Source: Shinella sp. PSBB067
Lineage (GTDB): Bacteria > Pseudomonadota > Alphaproteobacteria > Rhizobiales > Rhizobiaceae
DNA length: 64,000 nt
Assembly: GCF_016839145.1 (NCBI RefSeq)
Contig: NZ_CP069303.1
Coordinates: forward strand, 4,083,001 to 4,147,000
Direction: 5' to 3'
Shown here: positions 27,367 through 36,885 of the stretch, in pieces
How positions within the stretch are numbered: the first letter of the stretch is position 1
Layout: each line of letters starts with the position of its first letter
Translations under genes and position numbers: made by a program
The notes under the pieces: generated by a model
Databases searched by the model: none
Told to the model about the DNA's origin: nothing
Seen by the model: only the letters and a program-made list of their open reading frames with translations

Positions 27367-28836
27367 ATGTTCGGCAAACGTGGCAATGAGGGTTTCGGCA
27401 AGAGCGGCACGACGGGCCAGGCGTCCCATGCCGTGCCTGCGGCCGCCGCGACGGTGACCGCCGAGCGCCCGCCCGCGCCTGCGCCGCAGCCCGTCTTCGA
27501 GCCGGCGCCTCCGCCGGCCGCCGCCCCGGCACCCGCCGCGCGTCGCCGCGTGGCCCGCACCGAGGACTACTACGACACGAAAAGCCAGGTCTTCTCCGCG
27601 CTCATCGACACGATCGACCTGTCGCAGCTCGCCAAGCTCGACACGGAAAGCGCGCGCGAGGAAATCCGCGACATCGTCAACGACATCATCACGATCAAGA
27701 ACTTCGCGATGTCGATCTCGGAGCAGGAGGAGCTGCTCGACGACATCTGCAACGACGTCCTCGGCTACGGCCCGCTGGAGCCGCTGCTGGCCCGCGACGA
27801 CATCGCCGACATCATGGTCAACGGCGCCGGCAAGACCTATATCGAAGTGGGCGGCAAGGTGCAGGAATCGGAAATCCGCTTCCGCGACAATGCCCAGCTT
27901 CTCTCGATCTGCCAGCGCATCGTCAGCCAGGTCGGCCGCCGCGTCGACGAATCGAGCCCGATCTGCGATGCGCGCCTTCCCGACGGCTCGCGCGTCAACG
28001 TCATCGCCCCGCCGCTCGCCATCGACGGCACTGCGCTGACCATCCGCAAGTTCAAGAAGGACAAGCTGACGCTCGACCAGCTCGTCCGGTTCGGCTCCAT
28101 CACCCCCGAGGGCGCGACGCTGCTGCAGATCATCGGCCGCGTGCGCTGCAACCTCGTCATTTCCGGCGGCACGGGCTCGGGCAAGACGACGCTTCTCAAC
28201 TGCCTCACCAACTATATCGACAGGGACGAGCGGGTCATCACCTGCGAGGACTCGGCCGAACTCCAGCTCCAGCAGCCGCATGTGGTGCGCCTCGAAACCC
28301 GCCCGCCGAACATCGAGGGCGAGGGCGAGATCACCATGCGCGATCTCATCAAGAACTGCCTGCGCATGCGTCCCGAACGCATCATCGTCGGCGAAGTGCG
28401 CGGACCGGAGGTCTTCGACCTCCTGCAGGCGATGAACACCGGCCATGACGGCTCGATGGGTACCATCCACGCCAACACGCCGCGCGAGTGCCTCTCCCGC
28501 ATGGAATCGATGATCGCCATGGGCGGCTACACGCTGCCGGCGAAAACCGTGCGCGAGATCATCGCCGGCTCGGTCGACATCATCATCCAGGCCTCGCGCC
28601 TGCGCGACGGCTCGCGCCGCATCACCCACATCACCGAGGTGATCGGCATGGAAGGCGACGTCATCGTCACCCAGGACCTGATGCGCTTCGACATCCAGGG
28701 CGAGGATGCCAACGGCCGCATCATCGGCAAGCACACGGGCACGGGCATCGGCAAGCCGCATTTCTGGGATCGCGCCCGCTATTTCAACGAGGAACAGCGC
28801 CTGGCGGCAACGCTTGACGCCATGGAGAAGCCGTAA
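27367..28836 (+). CDS. cpaF: Pilus assembly ATPase CpaF (TadA)
   Basis: This 489-residue hexameric motor powers pilus extension and retraction. A Pro/Ala-rich linker occupies about residues 20-62. The ATPase core follows with Walker [10 protein letters not shown] (about 277-285), the Asp/Glu box ([11 protein letters not shown]), Walker B ([10 protein letters not shown]) and the His box ([11 protein letters not shown]). All catalytic motifs are intact. Confidence 0.95.
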   Translation: MFGKRGNEGFGKSGTTGQASHAVPAAAATVTAERPPAPAPQPVFEPAPPPAAAPAPAARRRVARTEDYYDTKSQVFSALIDTIDLSQLAKLDTESAREEIRDIVNDIITIKNFAMSISEQEELLDDICNDVLGYGPLEPLLARDDIADIMVNGAGKTYIEVGGKVQESEIRFRDNAQLLSICQRIVSQVGRRVDESSPICDARLPDGSRVNVIAPPLAIDGTALTIRKFKKDKLTLDQLVRFGSITPEGATLLQIIGRVRCNLVISGGTGSGKTTLLNCLTNYIDRDERVITCEDSAELQLQQPHVVRLETRPPNIEGEGEITMRDLIKNCLRMRPERIIVGEVRGPEVFDLLQAMNTGHDGSMGTIHANTPRECLSRMESMIAMGGYTLPAKTVREIIAGSVDIIIQASRLRDGSRRITHITEVIGMEGDVIVTQDLMRFDIQGEDANGRIIGKHTGTGIGKPHFWDRARYFNEEQRLAATLDAMEKP

Positions 28837-28854
28837 GGCAGGGCGGGGGCAAGG

Positions 28855-29865
28855 ATGTTCGGAATGGATATCACCATCGTGGCGATCTTCGCGCTGGCGG
28901 CGCTCTCCACCGCCGGCCTTGCCTATGGCGTGCTTTTCTCGCGCATCGAGACCCAGAAGAAGGCGGAAAGCCGTGTCCGCCGCGTGCAGGCCGCCGAGAC
29001 CGACCAGGGCAAGGCGAAGGCGGCACGCGACCGCATGCAGGAGCTGTCCAAGCGCCGCAAGTCGGTGCAGGAATCCCTCAAGGACCTCGAGAAGAAGCAG
29101 CAGGAGCAGACCAGGCGCGTCGCCACCACGCTGAAGGCGAGGCTCGTGCAGGCGGGCCTTTCGATCACCCCGGCGAAGTTCTACGTCTTCAGCGCGATCT
29201 TCGGCCTCTTCGTCTTCGTGGTGACGCTTATCTCCGGTGCCGGGCCGCTGGTCGCACTCGGCGCCGCCTTCATCGCGGGCGCCGGGGCGCCGCGCTGGTT
29301 CGTCGGCTTCCTCGTCAAGCGCCGGCTGAACAAGTTCCTCGAGGAGTTCCCCAACTCGCTCGACGTCATGGTGCGCTCCATCAAGTCGGGCCTGCCGCTG
29401 ACGGACGCGCTGCGGCTCATCGCGGCCGAAGGCCAGGAGCCGGTGAGGACCGAGTTCCGCAAGGTCGTCGAATCCCAGCAGGTCGGCCTCAGCGTGCCGG
29501 ATGCCTGCGCGCGCATGTTCACCAGCATCCCGTTGCAGGAAGTCAATTTCTTCTCGATCGTCATCGCCATCCAGAGCCAGGCGGGCGGCAACCTCTCCGA
29601 AGCGCTGGGCAACCTTTCCCGCGTGCTGCGCGAGCGCCGCAAGATGCGCGCCAAGGTCAACGCACTGTCGATGGAGGCCAAGGCCTCGGCCGCCATCATC
29701 GGTGCCCTGCCGTTCATCGTCGCCCTCCTCGTCTACCTGACCTCGCCGGACTACATCATGGTCCTGTTCCGCGATCCGCGCGGCCACCTCATCCTCGGTC
29801 TTTCCGGCGTGTGGATGTCCATCGGCATCCTCATGATGCGCAACATGATCAACTTCGACATCTAG
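28855..29865 (+). CDS. tadB: Tad pilus inner-membrane platform protein TadB
   Basis: This 336-residue type II secretion F-domain protein has an N-terminal membrane segment, a long charged coiled region (about 40-105), two central segments (FYVFSAIFGLFVFVV and beyond) and the F domain (LEEFPNSLDVMVRSIKSGLPL). A C-terminal helix pair ends the protein. It forms the platform with TadC, 10 bases downstream. Confidence 0.93.
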   Translation: MFGMDITIVAIFALAALSTAGLAYGVLFSRIETQKKAESRVRRVQAAETDQGKAKAARDRMQELSKRRKSVQESLKDLEKKQQEQTRRVATTLKARLVQAGLSITPAKFYVFSAIFGLFVFVVTLISGAGPLVALGAAFIAGAGAPRWFVGFLVKRRLNKFLEEFPNSLDVMVRSIKSGLPLTDALRLIAAEGQEPVRTEFRKVVESQQVGLSVPDACARMFTSIPLQEVNFFSIVIAIQSQAGGNLSEALGNLSRVLRERRKMRAKVNALSMEAKASAAIIGALPFIVALLVYLTSPDYIMVLFRDPRGHLILGLSGVWMSIGILMMRNMINFDI

Positions 29866-29875
29866 GGCACGAACC

Positions 29876-30850
29876 ATGGTCGCCACGCTTACCGACCCCG
29901 CCATCCTGCTGCCGGCCTTCGTGATGATCGCGGTGCTGGCCACCTTCTATACGCTGGCGGCGCCCTATTTCGAGCGCGGCGATCTCGACAAGCGCATGAA
30001 GGCGGTGGCGCTGGAGCGCGAGCAGATGCGGGCGCGCGAGCGCGCGCGCCTCAGCGCCGAGGCTGCGCAGAGCAAGGCTTCGCTGCGCGCCCAGCACAAC
30101 ACCTCCGTGCGCCAGGTCGTCGAGCGGCTGAACCTGCGCGAGGCGCTGGTCGACGCCAACACGATGAACCGGCTGCGCCAGGCCGGCTACCGGTCGCAGA
30201 ACGCGCTCAACATCTTCCTCTTCGCCCGTTTCGTCCTGCCCTTCGTGTTCCTGGCGCTGGCGGCCTTCTACATCTTCTACCTCGGTTTTCTCGGCGAAAA
30301 GCCGCTGCCGATCCGCATCCTCGCCACCGTCGTCATCGGCTATATCGGCTTCTACGCGCCCAACATCTTCGTCTCCAACAAGGTGGGCAAGCGCCAGAAA
30401 TCGATCCGCCGGGCCTGGCCGGATGCCCTCGACCTCATGCTGATCTGCGTGGAATCGGGCATCTCCATCGAGGTCGCGTTCAAGCGCGTGGCGGACGAGA
30501 TCGCCATGTCCTCGCCGGAACTGGCCGAGGAGCTGGTGCTCACCACGGCCGAGCTCTCCTTCCTGCAGGAACGGCGCGTCGCCTACGAGAACCTCGGCAT
30601 CCGCATCGGCCTCGATACGGTCAAGTCGGTGACGCAGGCGCTGATCCAGGCCGAGCGCTACGGCACGCCGCTCGCCCAGGCGCTGCGCGTGCTGGCGCAG
30701 GAATGCCGCGACCAGCGCATGAACGAGGCCGAGAAGAAGGCCGCCGCGCTGCCGCCCAAGCTGACGGTGCCGATGATCCTGTTCTTCCTGCCGGTGCTGG
30801 TCGCCGTCATTCTCGGTCCGGCCGGCATCCAGGTCGCCGATACGTTCTGA
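29876..30850 (+). CDS. tadC: Tad pilus inner-membrane platform protein TadC
   Basis: This 324-residue F-domain protein is paralogous to TadB. It has an N-terminal membrane segment, a basic cytoplasmic stretch, two central membrane helices, then RRAWPDALDLMLICVESGISIEVAFKRVA and a terminal helix (TVPMILFFLPVLVAVIL). It is the last plus-strand Tad gene and is closed by a strong hairpin. Confidence 0.93.
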   Translation: MVATLTDPAILLPAFVMIAVLATFYTLAAPYFERGDLDKRMKAVALEREQMRARERARLSAEAAQSKASLRAQHNTSVRQVVERLNLREALVDANTMNRLRQAGYRSQNALNIFLFARFVLPFVFLALAAFYIFYLGFLGEKPLPIRILATVVIGYIGFYAPNIFVSNKVGKRQKSIRRAWPDALDLMLICVESGISIEVAFKRVADEIAMSSPELAEELVLTTAELSFLQERRVAYENLGIRIGLDTVKSVTQALIQAERYGTPLAQALRVLAQECRDQRMNEAEKKAAALPPKLTVPMILFFLPVLVAVILGPAGIQVADTF

Positions 30851-30871
30851 TTGCGGCAAGACGCACAAGGA

Positions 30872-30904
30872 AACGCCCCGGCCGGGATAACCTGCCGGGG
30901 CGTT
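30872..30904. terminator. Bidirectional terminator between tadC and the TPR lipoprotein gene
   Basis: AACGCCCCGGC pairs perfectly (11 bp) with GCCGGGGCGTT over an 11-base loop, between two convergent genes. The A/T ends are short, so termination may be partly Rho-assisted. Confidence 0.8.
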
Positions 30905-30927
30905 GGCGTCTTGGGAGGACGCTGGGT

Positions 30928-31737
30928 TCAGTTGGTGTTGCCGCTGTCGTTGGCCGCGAGCTTCTTCCAGGCGTTCTGCTGGGTCAGCATGGCGCGCAGA
31001 TAGGTGACGTTGGCCTCGGCCTGCGCGGCGGTCAGTTCCTGCCGCGCGATGGCCTCCGCCTCCTGGAAGCGGCCCTGCAGGCCGACGGCAAGGGCGAGGT
31101 TCTGCCGCACGCTGCTGTCGGCGCCGGGCTGGGAAGCGGCCGAGCGCAGATAGGTCTCGGCTGTCTTCAGGTCGCGGGCCAGCACATAGGACATGCCGAG
31201 ATTGGAAAGCACGGAGGGCTCGTTCGGCTGGATGTCCAGCGCCTCGCGGTAGCGCTGGCGCGCCTCTCCCGAGCGGCCGAGCTGGTCGAGGATGGCGCCT
31301 TCGGCCGATTTCAGCCTCCAGTCCGGCCGGTCCGGCGTCTGGGCGCGCAGGATCGTGTCGAGCGCCTGCTGGAGCTGGCCGGCGGCGGCCTGCGCCTTGC
31401 CGTAGGCGGCGAGCACCTCGCGGTTGTTCGGATTGCTGATGGCGACCTGCTGCATGACGGCGAGCGCCTGGTCGTTGCGCCCGTTCATGCGCAGCACGCT
31501 GGCATAGTTCATGCCGGTCTGCGGGTCCCGCGGGTTCTTCTCATAGGCCTTGCCGATGCTGTCGGCGGCGTTACGCAGTTCCGTCGCGTTCATCTCGCCG
31601 ACCGGCTTCGACGTCCTGGCGATGGAGCCGGTGGTGAGGTTGCTCTTTGCGGCGCAGCCCGCCATTGCAAGGGCGATGACAACCAGTGCCGCACCCCTCA
31701 GGAGCGCCGGGCGAAGTGACGTAACGCAAGCGGCCAT
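30928..31737 (-). CDS. tadD: TadD-like tetratricopeptide-repeat lipoprotein
   Basis: This ~269-residue lipoprotein has the lipobox LAMAGC at the end of a signal peptide. A run of TPR units follows (for example NPRDPQTGMNYASVLRMNG, NPNNREVLAAYGKAQAAAG and QPNEPSVLSNLGMSYVLA). TadD pilotins of Tad systems have this layout. ATG 31737 gives a normal signal peptide; ATG 31764 is also possible. It faces tadC, so it has its own promoter in the gap shared with the aminopeptidase. Confidence 0.85.
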   Translation of the reverse strand: MAACVTSLRPALLRGAALVVIALAMAGCAAKSNLTTGSIARTSKPVGEMNATELRNAADSIGKAYEKNPRDPQTGMNYASVLRMNGRNDQALAVMQQVAISNPNNREVLAAYGKAQAAAGQLQQALDTILRAQTPDRPDWRLKSAEGAILDQLGRSGEARQRYREALDIQPNEPSVLSNLGMSYVLARDLKTAETYLRSAASQPGADSSVRQNLALAVGLQGRFQEAEAIARQELTAAQAEANVTYLRAMLTQQNAWKKLAANDSGNTN

Positions 31738-31873
31738 GATCAGTCCCCGAAGCGATTTCCGCATCCCCGCGGCGGTCAAGAATCACGCCGCAATCTCCAC
31801 TCCAGCAATAATCTGTTAACCCTAACAGAGTGTTAATTCGCCTGATTCCGAGACTCGCTTCAAAGGTTCCGCC

Positions 31874-33265
31874 ATGGCCCCCTTCCAGTTCATCGACCGG
31901 CCCTCTCCCTTCAGCACGAAAGGCGGCAGGACGCTGCCGATCTTCGCGATCACGCCGGCCCATATCGAGACCGGGACGATCGACCCGATCGCGCTCGACT
32001 GGGCGAGGAAGGCCGGCTTCAAGGCCGAGTCCGGCGCGCTCCTCCTCGTGCCGACGGCGGACGGCCATCTCGGCGGCGCGCTGTTCGGCCTCGGCAGGAA
32101 CCCGTCCGACGCGCCCTTCCTGACGGGCAAGCTGGCGCGCAGCCTTCCGGCCGGCGACTGGCATGTCGAGACCGCGCCGCTGACGGCCAACCGCCTCGCG
32201 CTCGGCTACGGCCTCGGCAGCTACCGCTTCGAGCGCTACAAGGCGTCCGCCTCCGAAGCCCCGACGCTGCTCATCCCGACGGACGCCGACGCGGCCGACA
32301 TCAAGCGCCAGCTCGCCGGCGTCTTCCTTGCACGCGACCTCATCAACACGCCGACCAACGACATGGGCCCGGACGCGCTGGAGGATGCCTTCCGCGCGCT
32401 CGGCGAGCACTACAAGGCGAAGGTGTCCGTCATCGCCGGCGAGGATCTCCTCAAGGAGAACTTCCCGCTCATCCACACGGTCGGCCGCGCCTCGCAGCAG
32501 GCGCCGCGCCTTCTCGAACTGCGCTGGGGCAGGAAGGGTCACGCGCGCGTGACGCTCGTCGGCAAGGGCGTGTGCTTCGATACCGGCGGCCTCGACATCA
32601 AGCCGGCCGCCTCCATGCTCCTGATGAAGAAGGACATGGGCGGCGCGGCGAACGTCATGGGCCTCGCATTGATGATCATGGACGCGAAGCTGAAGGTCGA
32701 CCTGCGCGTGCTCGTGCCCGTCGTCGAGAACTCGATCTCGGCCAATGCCTTCCGCCCCGGCGACATCTACAGGAGCCGCAAGGGCCTGACGGTCCAGATC
32801 GACAATACGGATGCGGAGGGCCGGCTGATCCTTGCCGACGCGCTCGCCTATGCGGACGAGGAGGACGCCGACCTCGTCATCGACATGGCGACGCTGACGG
32901 GCGCCGCCCGCGTCGCGCTCGGCCCGGACCTGCCGCCCTTCTTCACCGACGACGACGACCTTGCCCACGACCTCACCGAGGCGAGCCTTGCGGTCGATGA
33001 CCCGATGTGGCGCATGCCGCTCTACATGGGCTACGACAGGGATGTCTCCGCCCGCATCGCCGACCTCACCAATGCGCCCTCCGGCGGCATGGCCGGCTCG
33101 ATCACCGCGGCGCTGTTCCTCAAGCGCTTCGTCACGCGCAACCGGCATTGGGCGCATTTCGACATCTATGCCTGGGCGCAGGCCGAGCGGCCGCATTCGC
33201 CGGTCGGCGGCGAGGCGCAGGCGATCCGCGCGCTCTACCATCACCTGCGCGGCGTGGCGGCCTGA
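31874..33265 (+). CDS. Leucyl aminopeptidase family protein (M17)
   Basis: This 463-residue dimetal aminopeptidase has the M17 signature NTDAEGRLIL in the C-terminal catalytic domain. GKGVCFDTGGLDIKPAASM holds the catalytic Lys and metal ligands. MKKDMGGAANVMG is intact, and an N-terminal macrodomain-like half precedes it. It is shorter than PepA and is of the PepB/alphaproteobacterial type. It should trim peptides in the cytoplasm. Confidence 0.92.
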   Translation: MAPFQFIDRPSPFSTKGGRTLPIFAITPAHIETGTIDPIALDWARKAGFKAESGALLLVPTADGHLGGALFGLGRNPSDAPFLTGKLARSLPAGDWHVETAPLTANRLALGYGLGSYRFERYKASASEAPTLLIPTDADAADIKRQLAGVFLARDLINTPTNDMGPDALEDAFRALGEHYKAKVSVIAGEDLLKENFPLIHTVGRASQQAPRLLELRWGRKGHARVTLVGKGVCFDTGGLDIKPAASMLLMKKDMGGAANVMGLALMIMDAKLKVDLRVLVPVVENSISANAFRPGDIYRSRKGLTVQIDNTDAEGRLILADALAYADEEDADLVIDMATLTGAARVALGPDLPPFFTDDDDLAHDLTEASLAVDDPMWRMPLYMGYDRDVSARIADLTNAPSGGMAGSITAALFLKRFVTRNRHWAHFDIYAWAQAERPHSPVGGEAQAIRALYHHLRGVAA

Positions 33266-33333
33266 GGGACGCTTTCCTTCGCATGAACGATACGGTAGCG
33301 TAACGAAATGCAAGGGAACACCCGGAGGCGGCC

Positions 33334-33684
33334 GTGCCGGTAGATCTGACCCCATCGCAGGCGCTCAGCCTCTGGCACGAGGTGACCTTGCAGCAGGTGC
33401 ACCAGGACGGGCGGGACCTGACGCTCCGCCAGCTCGCCATCCTGCTCGAAATCTACCTCGTGCCGCCGCCGCATACCGTGCGGGGGCTCGCGGCCAAGCT
33501 CGGCGTCACCAAGCCGGTGATCACCCGCGCGCTCGACACGATGGGCGAGCAGGGCCTCGTCACCCGCATGCGCGACGAACGCGACCGCCGCAACGTCGTC
33601 ATCAAGCGCACCGTGGACGGCGCCCTCTATCTCGAACGCCTCGGCGACCTTATAATCGCCCGGGGACGCGCCCAAACTTCATGA
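33334..33684 (+). CDS. MarR family transcriptional regulator
   Basis: This 116-residue winged-helix protein has the recognition segment HTVRGLAAKLGVTKPVITRALDTM and a wing (RMRDERDRRNVVIKRT) typical of MarR. It starts with GTG after CGGAGG. It is 7 bases before the NlpC/P60 gene and downstream of the M17 gene, so it may control this group. The ligand is unknown. Confidence 0.88.
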   Translation: MPVDLTPSQALSLWHEVTLQQVHQDGRDLTLRQLAILLEIYLVPPPHTVRGLAAKLGVTKPVITRALDTMGEQGLVTRMRDERDRRNVVIKRTVDGALYLERLGDLIIARGRAQTS

Positions 33685-33691
33685 GAAACCG

Positions 33692-34549
33692 ATGAACGCA
33701 CTGCCGGACCGCCGCCTCAACGCCTACCGCCCCGACCTTGCCGAAGCGACCCTCGAAGGCGCCGTCACGGCGGAGCGCTACGTCACCGGCACGCCCGCGC
33801 GCGTGGCCGCGCCCGTCGCCGCGCTCCGGCCGCGGCCGGACGAGTCCGCGGGCATCGATACGCAGGTGCTGTTCGGCGAGCGCGTGCGCGTGCTCGACCG
33901 TGCGGACGGCTGGGCCTGGGTGAAGTCGGATTTCGACTCTTATGTCGGCTACCTGCCGGAGACGGCGCTGGACATGGCCGTCACGCCCGCCACCCATGTC
34001 GTCGCCGTGCCCCGCACCTTCGCCTATTGCGGGGCGGATCTCAGAACCCCCGCCGCCTTCGCCCTTTCCATCGGAAGCCGGCTGACGGTCGTCGGCGAGA
34101 GCGAGACGCGCGGGACGCGCTATTTCACCCTGGAAGGCGGGCAGTCGGTCGTCGCCGGCCATTGCCTGCCGGCCGGCGAGACGGCCGGTGACGATTACGT
34201 GGCCATTGCCGGCCGCTTCCTCGAAACGCCCTATCTGTGGGGCGGCCGCTCGGGCTTCGGCCTCGATTGCTCGGCGCTCGTGCAGCTTTCGATGATGATG
34301 GCCGGCCGCAGCGTGCCGCGCGATTCCGACATGCAGGCCGCCGGCCTCGGCACGCCCATCGAACACGGCGCGTTGCGGCGCGGCGATCTCGTCTTCTGGA
34401 AGGGGCATGTGGCGATCATGGAGGACGAGGCGACCATCATCCACGCCAACGGCCATACGATGAGCGTCGCCCGCGAGCCGCTCGCCGCCGCCATCGAGCG
34501 CACCGGCTATCTCTACCAGCAGCCGACGGGCTATCGCCGGCCGGTTTAA
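33692..34549 (+). CDS. NlpC/P60 family peptidoglycan endopeptidase with SH3-like domains
   Basis: This 285-residue protein has two bacterial SH3-like regions (about 35-90 and 100-150). The C-terminal NlpC/P60 domain has catalytic Cys in GLDCSALVQ, His in KGHVAIME and a third polar residue in HANGH. No classical signal peptide is visible, a known feature of rhizobial homologues such as dipeptidyl-peptidase VI types. It would cleave gamma-D-Glu-diaminopimelate links or recycled muropeptides. Confidence 0.88.
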   Translation: MNALPDRRLNAYRPDLAEATLEGAVTAERYVTGTPARVAAPVAALRPRPDESAGIDTQVLFGERVRVLDRADGWAWVKSDFDSYVGYLPETALDMAVTPATHVVAVPRTFAYCGADLRTPAAFALSIGSRLTVVGESETRGTRYFTLEGGQSVVAGHCLPAGETAGDDYVAIAGRFLETPYLWGGRSGFGLDCSALVQLSMMMAGRSVPRDSDMQAAGLGTPIEHGALRRGDLVFWKGHVAIMEDEATIIHANGHTMSVAREPLAAAIERTGYLYQQPTGYRRPV

Positions 34550-34890
34550 AACAGCGTCTCGTAGACGTCCGGCTTGAAGCCGGCGGTAAACTGCCCGTCG
34601 CGGTCGAGGAGGGGGCGCTTGATCATCGAGGGCTGCGCGAGCATCAGCGCGATCGCCTTTTCGGCATCGAGATCCTGCTTGTCGGCGTCGGGCAGGGCGC
34701 GGAAGGTGGTGCCGGCGCGGTTGAGCACGGTTTCCCAGCCGAGGGCGTCGACCCAGCGCTTCAGGCTCGCCGCGTCGATGCCTTCGGCCTTGTAGTCGTG
34801 GAAGCGGTAGGCGATGCCGCGGGCATCGAGCCAGTTCCGCGCCTTCTTCATCGTGTCGCAGGTCTTGATGCCGTAGATCGTGACGGTCAC
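34546..34890 (-). CDS. ArsC/Spx family reductase-like protein
   Basis: This 114-residue thioredoxin-fold protein opens TVTIYGIKTCDTMKKARNWL, the YffB/ArsC-like signature with a single Cys, and has KRPLLDRDG near the end. It is not a full arsenate reductase by motif; glutathione-dependent reduction is the usual suggestion. The GTG at 34890 is chosen for its AGGAGG box 5 bases upstream. Its stop overlaps the convergent NlpC/P60 gene by 4 bases. Confidence 0.85.
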   Translation of the reverse strand: MTVTIYGIKTCDTMKKARNWLDARGIAYRFHDYKAEGIDAASLKRWVDALGWETVLNRAGTTFRALPDADKQDLDAEKAIALMLAQPSMIKRPLLDRDGQFTAGFKPDVYETLF

Positions 34891-34937
34891 GTCTTCCTCC
34901 TCATGCCGTTTCCGGCTTTCATAAAGCGCCGTGCCCG

Positions 34938-35558
34938 TCACGTCACCCCGAGATAGCGTCCGGGGCGGTGATTGATGGCGAGCGTCATGTTGACGACGAC
35001 GGCGCCGAGCACGGAGAGGGCGAGACGGTCGAGCGGAATGACGAAAAAGGCGGCCGAGAGGATGGCAAGGTCGACCGCGAGCTGGAAATAGCCGGCGCGC
35101 AGGCCGAAGCGGTCCTGCAGGTAGATCGCCAGCACATTGATGCCGCCGAGCCCCGTGCGGTGGCGGAAGAGGATGAGCAGGCCCGTGCCGGAGAGCGCCC
35201 CGCCCATCACGGCCGCGTAAAGCGGATCGAGATGGGAGAAGGATACGAGCCCGGACGTGAGCCGGGTAAGGACCGAGACGAGCGTCACGGCGGCGAAGGT
35301 GCGCAGCGTGAAGGCCCAGCCGAGCTTCTTCACGGCGAGCACGTAGAACGGCAGGTTGATGACGAAGAACAGCCACCAGAAGCCGATGCCGCTCGCATAT
35401 TGCAGGAGCAGCGCAAGGCCCGCCGTGCTGCCGGCAAGCAGCACGGCCTTGGTGTAGATCGCCACGCCAAGCGCAACGAACATCGTGCCGACGACGATGG
35501 CGATCAGGTCCTCGTAGGCGGAGTGGCGCGCGGGTTGCGCTGCGGTGCCGGCCGGCAT
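34938..35558 (-). CDS. YitT family membrane protein
   Basis: This 206-residue integral membrane protein has about six helices. YitT/DUF161 features include GVAIYTKAVLLAGSTAGLALLLQY and GGALSGTGLLILFRHRTGLGGINVLAIYLQ. There is no C-terminal DUF2179 domain, so it is the short form. The family is uncharacterised, although some members sit with sulfur or metal genes. It lies 7 bases after the aminotransferase gene and probably shares its transcript. Confidence 0.88.
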   Translation of the reverse strand: MPAGTAAQPARHSAYEDLIAIVVGTMFVALGVAIYTKAVLLAGSTAGLALLLQYASGIGFWWLFFVINLPFYVLAVKKLGWAFTLRTFAAVTLVSVLTRLTSGLVSFSHLDPLYAAVMGGALSGTGLLILFRHRTGLGGINVLAIYLQDRFGLRAGYFQLAVDLAILSAAFFVIPLDRLALSVLGAVVVNMTLAINHRPGRYLGVT

Positions 35559-35565
35559 GGCGTCC

Positions 35566-36735
35566 TCACAGGCTCAGGAATTTCTCGATCACGGCATCGA
35601 CTTCCGCCGTCTTGAGGCCGGCAATGTTGATGCGGCCGGAGGTCGGCATGTAGATGGCATGCTCGGCGCGCAGTTTCAGCACGTCGGCTTCTTCCAGCGG
35701 CAGCAGCGAGAACATGCCTTCCTGGTCGCGGATGGCGGTCAACACCTGCCAGCGCTTCGAAAGGCCGGCGGCGAGCCGCTCGCGGATCGAGGCGATGCGC
35801 AGCCGCATGGATTCGAGCTCGGCCTTCCAGTCCGCCGTCAGCGCCTCGTCGCCGAGGATCATACCGACGACGGCGGCACCGTGGTCCGGCGGCATCGAGT
35901 AGCTGGTGCGGGCGAGCGCGGCGAGGTTGGTGCGCACCGAAAGCGCCGTGTCGGCGCTGCCGCAGACGGCGTAGATCGCGCCGGTGCGCTCGCGGTAGAG
36001 GCCGAAGGACTTCGAGCAGGAGACGGCGACGAGCGCTTCCGGCACGGCGGCAAGCAGCGTGCGCAAGCCCGCCGCGTCCTCGTCGAGGCCGCGGCCGTAG
36101 CCCTGGTAGGCGATATCGACGACCGGCAGCAGGCCGCGCTCGGCGACGAGGGCGGAGATGGCGCGCCACTGTTCGGCGTTGAGATTGGCTCCGGTCGGAT
36201 TATGGCAGCTCGCATGCAGCAGCACGGCATCGCCCGGCGCGGCGCCCGAAAGGGCCTCTATCATCCGGTCGAAGAGAACGGCCTGCGCGGGGACGTCGAA
36301 GAAGGGATAGGTGATCACCTCCAGGCCGGCGGCCTTGAAGATGCTGGCGTGGTTCGGCCAGGTCGGCAGGCCGAGCCAGACGCCCTTGGTGCCCATGCGC
36401 GCCATCAGGTCGGCGGCAAGGCGGAGCGCGCCGGAGCCGCCCGGCGTCTGCAGCGCGGCGGTGGCGCGGCCGCGGCCGGCCTCGCCCGTCGTCAGCGCCC
36501 ACAGGCGTTCGAGGAAGACGGGATCACCCTCCGGCCCGACATAGGCCTTGGTCTGCTGGGTCTCGACCAGGCGGCGCTCGGCCTCCTTGACCGCGCGGAA
36601 GACGCGCGTCACGCCGGTCTCGTCGCGGTAGACGCCGACGCCGAGGTCCACCTTGCCGGCGCGTTCGTCCGCCCGGAAAAGGCCGATGAGGGCAAGCAAC
36701 GGATCGTCGGGCTGGCGGGTGAGGGCATCGAACAT
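35566..36735 (-). CDS. tyrB: Aromatic amino-acid aminotransferase (class I)
   Basis: This 389-residue PLP enzyme of the AspC/TyrB family is complete. It has DLGVGVYRDETG, the cofactor stretch ASCHNPTGANL, DIAYQGYGRG, the Schiff-base Lys in SCSKSFGLYRERTG and GRINIAGL at the C-terminus. It transfers amino groups between aromatic or acidic amino acids and 2-oxoglutarate. The divergent Lrp/AsnC regulator next to it is a likely controller. AspC-type specificity is the alternative. Confidence 0.9.
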   Translation of the reverse strand: MFDALTRQPDDPLLALIGLFRADERAGKVDLGVGVYRDETGVTRVFRAVKEAERRLVETQQTKAYVGPEGDPVFLERLWALTTGEAGRGRATAALQTPGGSGALRLAADLMARMGTKGVWLGLPTWPNHASIFKAAGLEVITYPFFDVPAQAVLFDRMIEALSGAAPGDAVLLHASCHNPTGANLNAEQWRAISALVAERGLLPVVDIAYQGYGRGLDEDAAGLRTLLAAVPEALVAVSCSKSFGLYRERTGAIYAVCGSADTALSVRTNLAALARTSYSMPPDHGAAVVGMILGDEALTADWKAELESMRLRIASIRERLAAGLSKRWQVLTAIRDQEGMFSLLPLEEADVLKLRAEHAIYMPTSGRINIAGLKTAEVDAVIEKFLSL

Positions 36736-36818
36736 GGCCGGGTTCCTGTATGGGTGGAGCGTGAAACGGATTTAGGAAAAAGCGCCCGCAAAATCGACCA
36801 TGATATTGCGGAGCAAGC

Positions 36819-36841
36819 GCAAGAAGCTTTTGTATTCTTGC
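36819..36841. promoter_or_regulatory. Dyad between tyrB and the Lrp-type regulator gene
   Basis: GCAAGAA and TTCTTGC form a perfect 7-bp dyad with a 9-base spacer, centred in the 150-base divergent gap. Lrp/AsnC proteins bind such dyads near their own genes. It is a candidate operator for both directions. Confidence 0.45.
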
Positions 36842-36885
36842 CGGTACCCGCTAGATTAATGCAGGTTTTTGCGCGAGGGGCGGAG

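Noticed and set aside
27313..29943. Long open frame antisense to cpaF and tadB
   Set aside because: It mirrors two clear Tad genes. In high-GC DNA the opposite strand often stays open, and its translation is low-complexity His/Arg/Asp-rich without domains.
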